A stretch of 64,000 nt of DNA from Scleropages formosus. Its lineage: Eukaryota; Chordata; Actinopteri; Osteoglossiformes; Osteoglossidae. A program made the translations under genes and the position numbers. Positions within the stretch are counted from its first letter, which is position 1, and each line of letters starts with the position of its first letter. The notes under the pieces were generated by a model. That model saw nothing but the letters and a program-made list of their open reading frames with translations, did not search any database and was not told where the DNA came from. Shown piece after piece: positions 42,272-56,000 of the stretch. The stretch is from contig NC_041815.1 in the NCBI RefSeq assembly GCF_900964775.1, positions 15,217,489 to 15,281,488 on the forward strand. Reading direction: 5' to 3'.

Positions 42272-45200
42272 ATGAATCAAGTTGATACGTGGGAGCTGAA
42301 GTCACAACATGGGATGGAGTTAGAGGAGGAATTTTATTCGTTCGATTTAGATGTAGACGGGGAAGACCTTTCCGGCTTCCAGTTCCAGGATCCCCCCGCG
42401 GAACTCGTGGCTGCGCTCCGGCAGAAGGAAGAGGAGGTGGTGCTGGCCGCGCAGCTGGGAAAGGCGCTGCTGCTGGAGAACCGGCAGTTGAGGGAGCACA
42501 GCGACAAGCTGCACGAGCACTACAGCGACAGGCTCGAGGTGAGGGACTTGTGGTTGTTGACGCGCGGTGTGGTGGGTGGGGGGGGGTATTGCTGCTACAC
42601 GCGTGGGGATGTGTCACAGTAGGTTTCCACTAGTCTGACTGCTGCAGTGCTAAAAATAAAAGCAAAACTGCAAGAACTTTTTGCCTCAGGAAAATAGTCA
42701 TCTCTGTCATTCATTGTGCCTCAGTGTTTCCGACGAAGAATTTTGTGAGGTGAGGTGCCACAATGTAAGCTTTAAAAAAACAAATTTGATCAACATGTCA
42801 ACGGCATCTGGTCTCGCGTTTCCTTTTTTGTTTCAAACCATGTGGTTTATTTATGGAATCATGGTTTTTTCATTTATTTACGTAGTTGTCGTTTTTCTTT
42901 ACTTGCTGTACAGTATAGGAACTACTTCAAAAAGCCGGTGACCGGAGGTGGAAAGAATAAAATGTATTCAAAATGAACATGTTACTAAAATCCATGGCAC
43001 ATGATGATGTTTTGCTTTTCAATGCACAGAATAACAACGGGGGAGATATGATTTACACTCAACAATTCTGAAAGTCCTTTAAAAAAAAAAAGAGATGAGT
43101 GAAAGATGAGTTAAACCTATGGAAACAGAAGAATTGGCAACACTCATCTCCATACTAACCCGGTGTACTTAACCAAAAGATGGAACAGGGAAGGCTGAGG
43201 TTGTACAATCATGAGTGAGTTAAATTAAACCGCTTTCTCTTTAGTGTTTGGGAATTTTTAAGTTTGTCAAAGAAAAATCTTTTTACTGAATATCTAATTA
43301 TATTGCTGTTACTTGGTCATTGCCCAGTTACCCGGCAGCGGTCCTTTGAGAGCTGAGATGAGGCGTGGACTATTTCATACTGTATCTGGAAAGAGGGCAA
43401 AAATATTTTAATATAAAGAATGGCATTTTTTTTTTTTTAAATTGGGAAAATGCATAATATGTTTAAAATGTATAATTTTATTTAGATTTGACTTTAGGCA
43501 CTCTGGCTCGATTAGTTTGTATATTGGCTGAGGAAAGGCCCCCCTGTGAATTGCCCTGCCACCCCCATAGGACCTGTAGTGCTGTACCGTCTTCTCTACA
43601 CCATGGGTTCTCCATATAGTGAGGTGAATAAATCAGAAATTGTTTGGCTCGAATCCTTCGATACTGCAGAAGGACTCACTAAGGCAAAGAAAGTTAGAGA
43701 GAAGAATCTTGTTTCTTAGATTTCCCTCACCAGGTTGCCAATTAACCCACTCTCTGCATCACTTACCCAGGAGAGTTTATTATAAAAAAAACAAAAAGGT
43801 AATGTCCACATGGGGGAGCAGTAGGAACACCCTGCCCACTATGTAACCTGCAAACATTAGACAGTTTTTACATAAAACTCCACATAATGAAGCCCTTCCA
43901 TCCTAGCTACAGCTCCTGCTATGTGCAGAGGTGCAGAGCAATGCCTATTATTGCCAATTATTGAAGCATGATGTCTGGGCCTGTGTTCTGCTCAAATCCC
44001 AAAGACTGGTGCCTGGCTACAGCTCTGGGAGTGTTTGCCTCTGACCCCTCCCCAGGCCACCTGATTTTGAACTGAGAACTTGCCTCACGGTGCCTCCATA
44101 GTAATCCTTACAATGCAGCCAGAACATTTTTGACATATAATCCACTGTACCAGGAATGTGTGGTCAGTATTGTGCTGTTTGAGGTACTCCCTTGTAGAAG
44201 GCATTTAGATTCCAGCCAAGCTCTGGTTCAAGTAAAGCAGTCTGCACAGGCAGTACTTTCTTACTTTCTGCTGTTTCATTGCTTGCTGGCTTTGCTGTCA
44301 TAGGCTGCAGCACTGGAACAGGTTTACAGAGGTCTTTTTTTTTTTTTTTTTCCATCCCCCCACTAGTGGTGAATATTTACAAGATCACCAGTTTATGGAT
44401 AATCTACAAGTAAAGTTTGAGTAACGTTACTTGGAGCCGCATTATTTGTGCCACAGTCTATGAGGTACCGCAGTCAGTTGGGTTTTATTTGATGAGGCTT
44501 CTTCTACATGGATAGAGACTTAGAGCAGATGGAACTTGTGAGCATATAAAAGTGTGTGCAGCATTTTGTGTGGTTAACTTGCTGAATTTAGATAGGGAGG
44601 TTTGGGGTTTGAGTTCCCGGGAGTGTGTGCAGTTCCAGCATTAAGTAAGTTTTCTGTAGACAGGTGTCTTTGAATTTCAACCGTTATACTTTGTGCTACT
44701 GTGTTGTATCCTTTCCTGTATTTTTAATTATTGTAAGGTTTCTTAAATGTCTGGCAAAGTAGAACTTTTTTTTTCTCTTTTGTTTCTTGCTTGGTTCTCA
44801 GACATTATTCAGTGTAAAATGATGTTTGAGCCATGCTGTGCCCCCCTTGCCTCCCAGGAGCTGGAGCAGGGCAAGCACGAGTTGCAGCTGAAGCTGGACA
44901 GTTGCCAGGCGCAGTGGGAGACCCAGGTGGCAGAGCTGGAGTGCGACGTGCAGGACCTGAGCGCCCAGGTGGAACGGCTTAGCCGGGCCCTTGGCGAGGC
45001 TGAGCGGGAGCGAGACCATGCTTGGGAGGAGCACGCTGAGCGAAAGGAGCAATTCAAGAAGCGGCTCCAAACCGTGAGTGACTCCTCTTTTGCTTCCCCC
45101 ACTGAACTGGGAGTAAAGTCCTTCCAGTTTACAGAAAAATGGCCAGTAGCCTACCCTCTAGGTTCTTCTGTTACAGATCCATTTCAACTTTAAATTTATG

Positions 45201-48200
45201 ACCAGTTTTTACCGAAAACTGTGACATGACTTTATATGGTCAGTTTACTTAAGGGATTTGTTTGTGTTATGAAAGCACTACTGTCATGTGTCACATATAA
45301 CATGTAAACAGACTTGCTTTACTTCATGCTTCTATTTCTGGGCTAAAAATAGGGTGTAGCTGAACCTGTCTGGTGAAATGGAATTTACCATTGAAGAAGT
45401 TACGGTCAATGCACAGCAAGACAAAAAAGGAGATGAAGCATTACACTTACGTCACCACTGCGTTCATTTAGTGCCGTCCTCGATAAGGTTCATCTGTCTC
45501 CCGCTGATATCCAGCAGTTCAAGGTCAGAGATTTCGTGACTGCTGGAACTGCTGTGCCTGTGAAAACTACATATTGTCATATCATATACATGGAAGACAT
45601 ACTATTTTACCAAGGAGGTTGTGTTAACCAGAGACAGTGATGTCGGAGGTTGGGTCATCTGTGCATTTCAACGTGTAACTGTGTGAGAGCAGAGAGGGTT
45701 TTTTTTTTTTTTTTTTCTTCTTCCTTTTTTTGGTCTAACAGTGTATGCCTACTGGGTTGGATGGTCCTGCTTGACTGGTACTCAAAGTATGTCTCTCTCT
45801 GAGCACATGCGTGTGGCTGGGGGGGGCAGTCAGACTCGTGATACATGACTGAACATAGAGGAGGTTCTACCGAGCCAGCTGGATGCTGTCGTCAGCAGGG
45901 CCATAAAATATCATGCTTATGCGTTCCTGTGTGTCTTCAGATGCTTCAGTCATTCCGCTCGGGTAGCTGAAGGAGATCAGAGCATGTAGTCCTGTTGCTA
46001 ACCCTGCTGGCTTAGTTAGTGGGGCAGGAAAAACATGTTGGTTGTCATAATCTCTCCATGGAATCTAATGGAGGAAGTAACACTGAGTTGTTAGACTACA
46101 GTTACTTGGATATGGGAGACTCGCCACTTCCGACTGTTGGAGCAGAGCAGAACTTGGCTGAAGGCCCTGTTCTGGACAGGGTGAATTCAAGCAATTCCTT
46201 TTCAGATGTGTCTTTGCCTGACGTGGTGAATAGCGCTGCCTTGCTCCCCAGGTGCATGATTCCTGGCATGGTGAGTAAGGAGATGAGGGCAGTGGAGACT
46301 TGTTTACTTCTAGACGTGGCCTGAGAGCTTCAACTTCCAAGGCATCTGGGGGAGTTCATGGTGTTGGTGCAAGACAGTGTGAATCAGATGGGGTTTTTTT
46401 TTTTTTTCTTTTTTGAGAAGTTGGGCTTGCAGATGTCTGCAGTGGAATGTCTGTATCACTGGAAAAGTTGTCTCTGCGTGATGCTTTGGATAAAAAGTCC
46501 CCAGAGTACTGTTCCTTTCTGTCTTGTTGGTGTAAGGATATAGTGATGCTGCCAGCGGCTCTGCTGTGCTCTGTTATGCCACGTTACTCTGCCTTTGAAT
46601 GTTATTGTAATGGTAGCCTAATTCAAAGGGAAACTGACACTTAAGTCACCCTTTCCTGTGTAAACTGCATAGTGGACTATCTGTGTAAACATGACAGGGT
46701 GGTATGAACCTAGGAGACCTGTTAATATCGGAATCTAGAGTAACCTTGGAAAATGCCTATTCCCACATACGTAGTCTTGCTGTTGGTTTAAGCATGAGAT
46801 TTTTATTTGACAGTGTATTAGAGCACCGTAACTGCTTGTCAAAATTAATGATAAAGTTACAACACTGGACCCGCATTTTATTGCTGGTTTAAAGCCCAAG
46901 GTGGGGTCTCTGTAATCTTGCATTAAGTAATGAACCTAAATGTTTTCAGTAAAATATTTAGTTGTAAAATTTTAGTAGCCATTTTCTTTTTTTTTTTACA
47001 AAAAAGTAATAAAATTTCAAAGTTCAAATTTTTAAAAAAGTTATGGGGCAGCAGCTACTATAGTGTTCAGATCTACCACCTTGTACTGGAAGGTGAATCT
47101 GACCTCCTGCTATATTACCCTTCAACAACATACTTACCCTGAATTTGGTAAAAATTAACCAGCTGTGTAAATGGATAACAAATCGTAAGTAGTTGGTAAT
47201 TGTTAGTCACTTTGGAGGGGAAAAAAGTCTGCTAGATACTGTAGAAAATAAAAATATGATTTCAATGAGGAACATTTATTCAGGCATGTATTTGCTCTTT
47301 GCTGTTACATTAATATGTGAAAATTGAATTGAATGAAACCAAACTTTGGCAGAGTATAAAAACATTGGCCTATACACACCTGGGGTGATGGGCAAAACTA
47401 ACTTTTTGATTTAACAACTGAAATTGTCCAACTGCTTGGTTTCTCAAGGTTGCAAACACATGCTCTTGCCTTATACATTTTGCATGTGACACTTGCTTAA
47501 AGTTTTTCTTCTCTGATGTTAATAGTGGACTTGTGTGGTTCAGTTTATAAATGACAACAGACTGACTAATTGAACATCTTGTTTATCTGTCCTTCCACAG
47601 TCAGTATGTATTCAGAAATTGCATTCCCCTGAAATAACAAACCATAACCTTTCCAGTTTCCTCCAGGAGGTATGTAAAACAGGTTTTAGTTTCTGTCAGT
47701 GCACAAAACAAAGTACTGTTCCTGGCAGTCTGAAGTACAGTTCATTACTGGCAACACAGCATTGTTAGAAATCCATTGCTTGGAGAACTTCTGATTTTTG
47801 GGAAGCCTGTGATGGCAAACGCGGAGACTGGCAGCAGAATTTTAGGAAAACTTTGTCCTAAACAATCATGAATAATTCTCTGTGGAATGCTTTTGTTTAG
47901 AAAACACTCCCTGAATTCTTATCACTTACATTTCTTGGAAACAACATAATTGGAGTAACAAGAAACTTGGCGGTAAACCCTCCCCAGAAGTAGCTCATTT
48001 CCACGTCAGAAAGCATAAATGTTTGGTCTTGGAAGAAATTCATTTATCAGCAGACTTTCCTTATACGTTACTGATGGACTGAAAGTACAGTTAATGTTCA
48101 TTCATTGGGTAAGAAAACAATGAATAACAGTAAGAAAGTACATCAGTGAACCTTTAATTGTTCCGATAGGCCAGTCATACAGCATATATTCCATTTTGAA

Positions 48201-51200
48201 CAGAAAACAGTGTGTTTTGGAGCACACTTAAAAATGTTTCTATAGTCCTGCTTGTGGAGGACAGGGCGGTCAGAACCTTAACTGTACTGAAAGGCACTTT
48301 TTTTTTGGTTAACAAAATTTAATTTGTTCCTTTTCTACAAAGCTGTCTACCCACCTATGCATTGTAAGTCTCTTTATGGTAATTGCCAGCACTACTTCTT
48401 GATCTGAAGGATATACTGTATGTAGACACAGTCTGCTACAACACACATTGGCTGCATGGTGTAAAATAACCATTTAACACAAATGCTGAATGTCCAGATT
48501 TATGACCAGACGTAACAGTTTTATTGTTTAATGACTTTTGGGGAATGACTGTATCATAAATAGTGATGTAATGAACATTATGATGACGTTCACTTACAAG
48601 GTCAGTTCTTGAGACGACTTTGAGATGTTTTTTAACACAACAATATGGCATGCAGTACAGCTTGTTTTAATGGGAAGATTTTGTACATGGAACATTACTC
48701 TGATTTACAAATGTAGGATGAACAAGGCCTGACATCAGACATTAACCTAAATAATAAACTTAGAAAAAGAGAATAGTAGAAGTTTCCTGATACAGCTTGA
48801 TGGTAGCCTTACCAGTAATGTTCTTTACTCATGGCTTGTTTGGGTTTTGAGTAATATTGCCTTTCTTATTTAAAACAAGGACAAAGAGAAATTAAAACTG
48901 TAGCTTTCTTGCTCATATGAGCAAAATTTAACTGAAAATGTCATTAAAAATTTTCTACAATCATTTTGGAAGATCACGAATGTGGTGACAATTTAAAATA
49001 TTGCTGTGGTTATATCCTGTTTAGTCTTTCTGTTGTGGAGTCAGGTGAGGGGATGATGTGCCACTGAGAGAGTCACTGAAGACTGAAGAGGAGGAAGTGT
49101 ATGAGATTTATTGCTGCCGGATGTCCAAGTCCACTCTTTCATGTTTTCCGTTAAGTGTTCCGAAAGCCCCTGAGTGACGCTGATGCCTTTTCGTGCTCCT
49201 ATTCGAATTGTCCCTGTGGAAAGAGGGCATTACTAGAGTGTCAGCTGTTAAATGTGTCACACTGTGGTCAGGGATGAGCCAGGAGGCAAGGGTACAAATA
49301 TTGTTTTTGTTTCTCGGGAGCGGGAATCTTTCCCCTCCAGCTATTGAGGAATCATGTCACAGATTTGGTATGATGGTTTGAAAGGGTTGGGGGCGCAGGG
49401 CGCGGAGCTTGGCTTGGGTCAACAATCACATGTTCCCATTGCTCGCACCCAAGCATTTCTGTTGCAGTCTCTACGCTTAATGTAGCGTAATGATGTCACC
49501 GTAAAGACCATGATGCTTCGCGTCATCTGGTTCCCGGCTTCCAGCCTACCATTGTTTGCACTGTGGTGGGACTTAACGGCACTTTGGTAAACTGCTGACT
49601 CAGGGCTGTGGACAGAAGCATTTCATGCCACAGCCCAACTCCGGTTACTCTCTTGTTTTCAATTTCAACAAGTGCTCAAACTCAACCTGGACTAACATAC
49701 TTAAAAACTGTTTAACATGTTTAGTTTTAACATTATTTATCTATGTGTATTTAACATTGTTTGAAATGCACATAATCTTACTTTATTTAAATTTAGTCTA
49801 TTTAGAATTTTTTTTTTTTGTTCTGGCTGCTGTTTGCTTGTTTTATGAATATAGCATTTGCTGTTGTGCTCACATCAGTATAATGCCATATCATCACTAT
49901 TTATGCATTTGGCTGATACTTTCTTGAAAAGTGACAATGTGAGGTTTATATACTAAGGTACCTACAATTTTTTTTTTTTAATTATTAACCCATTTAGATA
50001 GGTACATAATTCCAGTAAATATTGTCAGAAGATGCGTTCAATGTAATATCAAGACCAAATTAGGCTCTTGGATGCTCAAAACCCCATGGTACACACAAAA
50101 AATGGGAGAGCACACGGAAGCTTACCAAGATCAGCTTTGCATCTGTGTTGTGCAAATTAAGTAACTTTAATAAATTTGAGGGTGCACTCCCATTTTCTTC
50201 ATAATTTAATGTTTACTGTAGCAATTCAGATTAAATAACTTGCTCAAGGGTACTACAGGAGGAGTATTTTGTTCCTTGTTTTACTTCATGATTGCATTTC
50301 AACAGCAAGGCAGTGACTATAACCAGTGTGCTACCTGCTGCTTGACAAACCACAGGATGTAACCAGCAGCGCTTTTTCTTTAGGAAAAGAGATTTTTTTT
50401 CTATCGGAGGTACAGGAACAGTGAAGAGTGAGGGAAGACAGTGAGAGGATCTGAGAGAGATATGGCTAACGGAAAGGTGGTAAAGTGACGTTGGCCTAAT
50501 GGTGGTACTCTCTCCGATTCGGACTTGTGCAGGCAGCCGAGGTGGAGCGGGCGCTTACCACAGAGCTGCAGACCCTGAAGCAGGACCTCTGGCAGAAGGG
50601 TCAGAGCCGATCCCAGGATGAGGAGCTCCTCAGTGCCATGAGAGAGCAGGTGAGGGAGCGTCTGAGTCTTCTCTGGAGTTTCACGAATCTCAAAGTGGGA
50701 TATGCTTAAAACGTGTTGGGAAAGCCTGACCGAAGTGTGATTATAGCAGTGTTGTGGAATCTAATGATGTGTGTTGCATGTAAAGGTGGCACGGCTCTCA
50801 CAGAAGGAGCAGGCCCTGGAGCAGCGCTTAGAGGCCATGTGCCAGGAAAATGCAAGTCTCACAGAGAGCCTGGCCTCCCTGCACAGGCAACTGGCTCTGC
50901 AGGACCAGTGCGTCCAACGCCAAGGCCAGCAGGTACCCTTAACACTCCCTCGGCTACTCATAGACACTGCCTCCCACTCCCGGCTCTGTACAGTCTCCGG
51001 AACATCATGTTCTGCACAGTTACTGTGCATTGCACATTATGAGAAACTCTTCTGCAGGTGGGAGGGGGGAAAACAGACCTCTGAAAGGTATCTGTGTGCC
51101 TGTGAACCGAGAAACAGTCTTGGAATCTTTTCTCTGTACTGATAATGTGAGATTATGAGGGAGTAAGAGACATTTACAGAGTGGAACAGTCAAGAGAGTT

Positions 51201-52964
51201 TCCAGTCATGGATTATATAATAAGTTTGAGTTATGCTTTACCTTCAATGACATGGTTTAAAGGTGCACACTACTGTACTGACAAAGCAGCAGTCGGGGAC
51301 AAGCCAAAACTGGGCAATCCTCTCTATAAGCTTAAGTGTTATGTAGTTAGATTTAGCATTATGTTAATAAAACAGTATGGGTCCTTATTAAACAATTCAG
51401 TTCCTCATGCCATTTCACTTTAAAGTGCCACATATCTAGGTTATTGCACAGGAGCTCACAAATATTCTATATTGTCATTGTATTAAACACAACCATTACA
51501 TATTAGGAAAAGCAATGGATGGCATTAAACACTTTAACCAAGGATGGTATAGTACTTGCCTCAGCCCATTTGTGGTTTAAGCCTTATTTTAAGTTCATTT
51601 GCAGTATATGCTCTTGTGTATGGTCACTGTGCATAAAGGACAAAAGAACCTTCACACAGTTCGGGGCAGGACTCTTTCTCTACTGGGAGGGCAGGATTCC
51701 TTGCAGCTTCTATTCTGATGTGGGCTGGAATGTGGTGTGGCAAGATTTTTTTCACTGTATTGTGTCACCTCATGGATGAAAGCATTCTGTCTTCAAACTT
51801 CCGTCTGTACAAGATATACAGGTTGAATGTTTTAATCGACTTGATTAGTTAGTGCTTTCTTGTACTGATTATTTGACACACTTATTCAGAGGGGTAATTT
51901 TACTGGACATCCAGGGTCAGTACATCGCTCAGAGTACTACAGCAGGGAGTTAGGATTGAGCTACCAGCTGCCCGATGAATTCTGTATAGTAGGGTATGTA
52001 ATTTTTTTTTCCTGAGCATATGTGCATATACCGTAATTCTGACCCTTTTTCCCCCTCTTAAGCTTGTGGAGGCACAGAGAGAGACGGAGATGGCGCAAGA
52101 GCGCACTCAGCAGCTGCAGGCCCAGGTGGAGGAGCTGCAGGAGCAGATGTCTTTGCGGGAGTTGAGCCTGGGGGAGGCATCCCTGCTGTCAGAACTGGAG
52201 AGGAGCTTGGGCAGCCCAGGCTGGGGCCAGGACAAGGAGCAGGTAGAACCCTCTTTCACTGGATACCAACAAAGGAAGTGGGCGTTCTTGCTGGTGGCCA
52301 GGTACTGGAGGCAAACGACACAGGAGCTGTGACTCACCGAAAGGGCATCTGGGGCTTTTCTTTCATATTGTTTTGCAGTACCTGCTGCGAAGTCCATATC
52401 ATTTTGTGAAATGTGGTGGTAATTTTTGCACTGGGGTGGTTGTTCATAACAGTCAGGTACAGGTAAGAAACATTTGAAAGAGGAAGTGTCAGTGTAGAGA
52501 CTGCAGTCTTCCCTTACATGTTTCAAAGTGAGATGCTGAAAGCTGTCCTGAAAGTAGTTCTGTGTTGAATAAAATGCAGCTGGTTGTTGGAACATTTTCT
52601 TTACTAGCAAAGGGTGCAGCAAAAAAAAAAAAAAAATCCCAGGGCACGTATAGCTATGGGTTAGCATGAGACACACTTTGAATGTTTACAGTGAAAACAA
52701 TTTTTTTACGAACTGTACTTTTCCTAACTATAGTTATCTCACTGGTCTGTGTGATAAAGAATTCTGTAATTATTTAAGTGTGAGGATATACAGATTAAAA
52801 GTACAATACATCATTAATAGTCTAACAAAATTACTCAAAGTAGTTCATGTTAGATTTAAAATGCAGAATGCTGAGTGGAAAAAACATTAGATGTGACCAA
52901 CAATCATTCCGTCACAATAATGAAAAGTTTAGTGTTCTTAAAGAAGTTTAAGGGTGCAGAGATT

Positions 52965-53006
<42 letters not shown>

Positions 53007-56000
53007 TGAACTATGGGTTACAACAGTGATGGAGATGTTGGCTTCTGAATAGTATGATAAACAGGAAATGGTAAAATTAGGGTGTGAAAAATCCTGTGGT
53101 GAAACATGTTTTTCAGAATTTCTTTTGCTTCCATTGTTTTCTTCCACTGTTGAGGACAAGTAAACACTTCCTTTTCCATTGTCTGTGTGAAGGGATTGAG
53201 TTAAGTAGTTATAGTTATACAGAGCCATCTGACAAGAAGTTTCAAGCATTCCTCCATGGTTTTAGACACTCCTATATTTTTTGAGGCAGTATATTGTGCT
53301 TTCATGGGCACTAAATTGAAAATGTGTTCCCAGGTCACCCAGGAGCTGCAGTCAATCCTTAAGATGCTGTTGCCCTTGACAGAGAATGGAAGGACACAGG
53401 AAGCAGACCCCACTGGTCAGGGCTTTGGGCTGCAGGACACACTACTGCAGCTCAGAAGTGTTGCAGATGAGCTGGTCCACTGCACCAGGCCTCAGGTGAG
53501 TGAAGGGTCACCAGTTTGGGGGTCTTATTTCTCTATCACAAGAACAGCCTCCTCTTCTCATTAGACCCTCAGGCTGCTGTGAAATGTATGAATGGTGTCC
53601 ATTCTTTGGACATTAACTCACTGTTGATAACTGCTTGTCCTGTAGGTAGGGTCGCAGTGATCTGGTGCTTATCCTGGAAGCGCTGTGCCACGAGCTAGGC
53701 AGGATATACCCTGGACAGGATGCTAGTCTGTTGGAGGGCAGCCACACACACACACACGCAATACTCGCACATTTAGACATTGTGGGCAATTTATAGTCGC
53801 CAATCTACCTGACACATGTCTTTTGACTGAGGAAATCGGAAAATCTGGAGGAAACCCACACAAACACTCGAAAGGAGAACATGCACACTCCACACAGAGT
53901 TGGATTTGAAACCGCAGCCCAGGAGCAGTGAAGCGCTTGCACTACCTGCTGCACCACCATGCTGCCATCAGATAAAGCCGTAGTATGAATAGTGACCAGA
54001 AAGTGACTACATTTTACTTTACTAAGAACGTATTGCTGATCCATTTTATGTCCATGGATGATTCTTAAAATGTAAATATTAAATAATTTCAGCCCAGGGG
54101 GATGTAATTTTATTGATCTTAGGTTCATACATATGTCCCTTGAGAATTCAGGCAAGTTTTTTTAAAGTCTATATTCTTGTTTGCCAGTGAACTGAGACTA
54201 TATAGTCCCTAGCAATGAATAGCAAAACAATTACTTTAGAAAATCTCAAATTGATAATCAAATAGTTCAATGTGCGTTATTCACAAAAAATTGAGGCATT
54301 AGTACGTACCGATTAATGTATTAATTAGATTTTTCACTCACTCTGCAATGTCTGAGGGGAAACGCTTGTTGACCCCGTACCATGAGTGAAAGCACAAGTG
54401 TGTGGTACAGAGAATCCGACTGTGAGAAGGCACTGCAGAGTTCATCTCTGTAATCCAATCCCTGACCTGTCCCGTAAACGTATCCCTGCTTGACCCACTC
54501 CAAAGGGTGCTGTGCCTTGATACGTGAGGCCCTATGAGACTAGCTTTTCTCAGGGGGATCGCTGAATGGTGTTCCATCTCCCAGGAGCTGAATCCTGCCA
54601 TTGTTGCCCCGAAGAGTGATCCCTGTGAGAATCCTGACTTGGTGAAGGAGCTGCAAGATCAGGTAACAGCAGCTTGCGTATTCACATCTTCACTCCAGGT
54701 GGAGGAAGTGGACAGAGAGATGAACACTGTAAATGCTGATCTCTGTACTGCCCTTCTTTTGTCAGTGGCACTACTTTGTCAAGGGCAATGAACTCAAAAC
54801 CATGTATAACAGTACAACACAGTTGTAAGCTAAAATAGGTTTAAGGGAAACTTGTTGCTTGAGTAGATCCTAAATATTGGTTACAAGTCCTAGTTGTGGC
54901 ACCGCGATTGAAACATGTCCCTGGGTATTGTGGAATGTATTGCTGAATTAGTTATGACGGAACACATTAAATAGGGACACTTTTCCAAGGTGAACACATG
55001 ATTAAACTGCCAGTGCAAGTTGGATATCTTTTTAATGAGGTTTCATATTTGCACATGGTCTCCTTGTGGTCACATGGGCTCTTATAAAGGAGGAAGTAAA
55101 CAGCACGTTTTACAAATCATTTCTGTGACTCACTGAGTGAAACTGGAAAATAAACAAACAGGTACCTATTGGATGATAAATCAAGAAATGAATGAGAACA
55201 TTTCCAACACTCTAACCTGATACAAAAGAGGAAAGTACAGAGTAGGCGCTGTGTAAGACAACGTGAGTGGTTGAACAGTGTTTACCATAGTAGAACTGAA
55301 CTGTGTTATACAAGTCAGCCATGGCTGCTTTGCACTGGCAGCTGCCTCATTGCTCCTCATTGCTGTCATCCTTCCAGAATGCTCACCTGAAGGAAGAGAA
55401 TGCCCAGCTGAAAATGCAGGGTGCGTTGGCTCAGCAGGCTATCCGTGACCGTGACGAGGCCATTACAAAGTAAGTGTGTTCTGACTGCAGCTTAAACTTC
55501 ACATTACTACTTCTGGACTCAACAGGGTGAAAAAGGCAAAATGCCATGCTCATAAGCTCTAATTCATAGTGCTTAGAGTAAAGACATTTGTCTCCCGTTC
55601 CCTCTTTTGTCATTTGTAGGAAAAACGCTATGGAGGCAGAGCTGTTCCGGAGTAAGAATGACCTGATGTTGCTGAACAATCAGCTGCTGGAGGCCATTCA
55701 GCGCAAACTGGAGCTGTCTCAGGAGCTGGAAGCGTGGCAGGTGAGTTGAGTGGGTCCGTGGTCCTCGACGGGTGGGGACCTCAGTTGAAAAATCACTTGT
55801 TGAGAGTCCTTATAGAGGTGTGTTCTCAGACTGATGGTTCTAACTCCTAGTTTGTTGGCTGAATGATGACGCATCTATGTAGAAGGCTGCCAAGTTACCA
55901 GACTGAACTGCGGCGCACTCTGGAAACTGTTGGCTTTTGTCTCCCTCTAGTGTTCAAACAAAAGGCAGCGTCATAAGTTCAGTACTGTGAACCATAAGCA

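Noticed and set aside
44747-44857. Open frame extending exon 2 of the BICD-like gene upstream to an ATG
   Set aside because: A clear acceptor (cttgcctcccag) lies at 44857, and the sequence before it is intron-like.
52107-52676. 189-codon frame on the minus strand
   Set aside because: Opposite exon 5 of the BICD-like gene and the following intron. GC-rich coding DNA often leaves the opposite strand open; composition is not protein-like.
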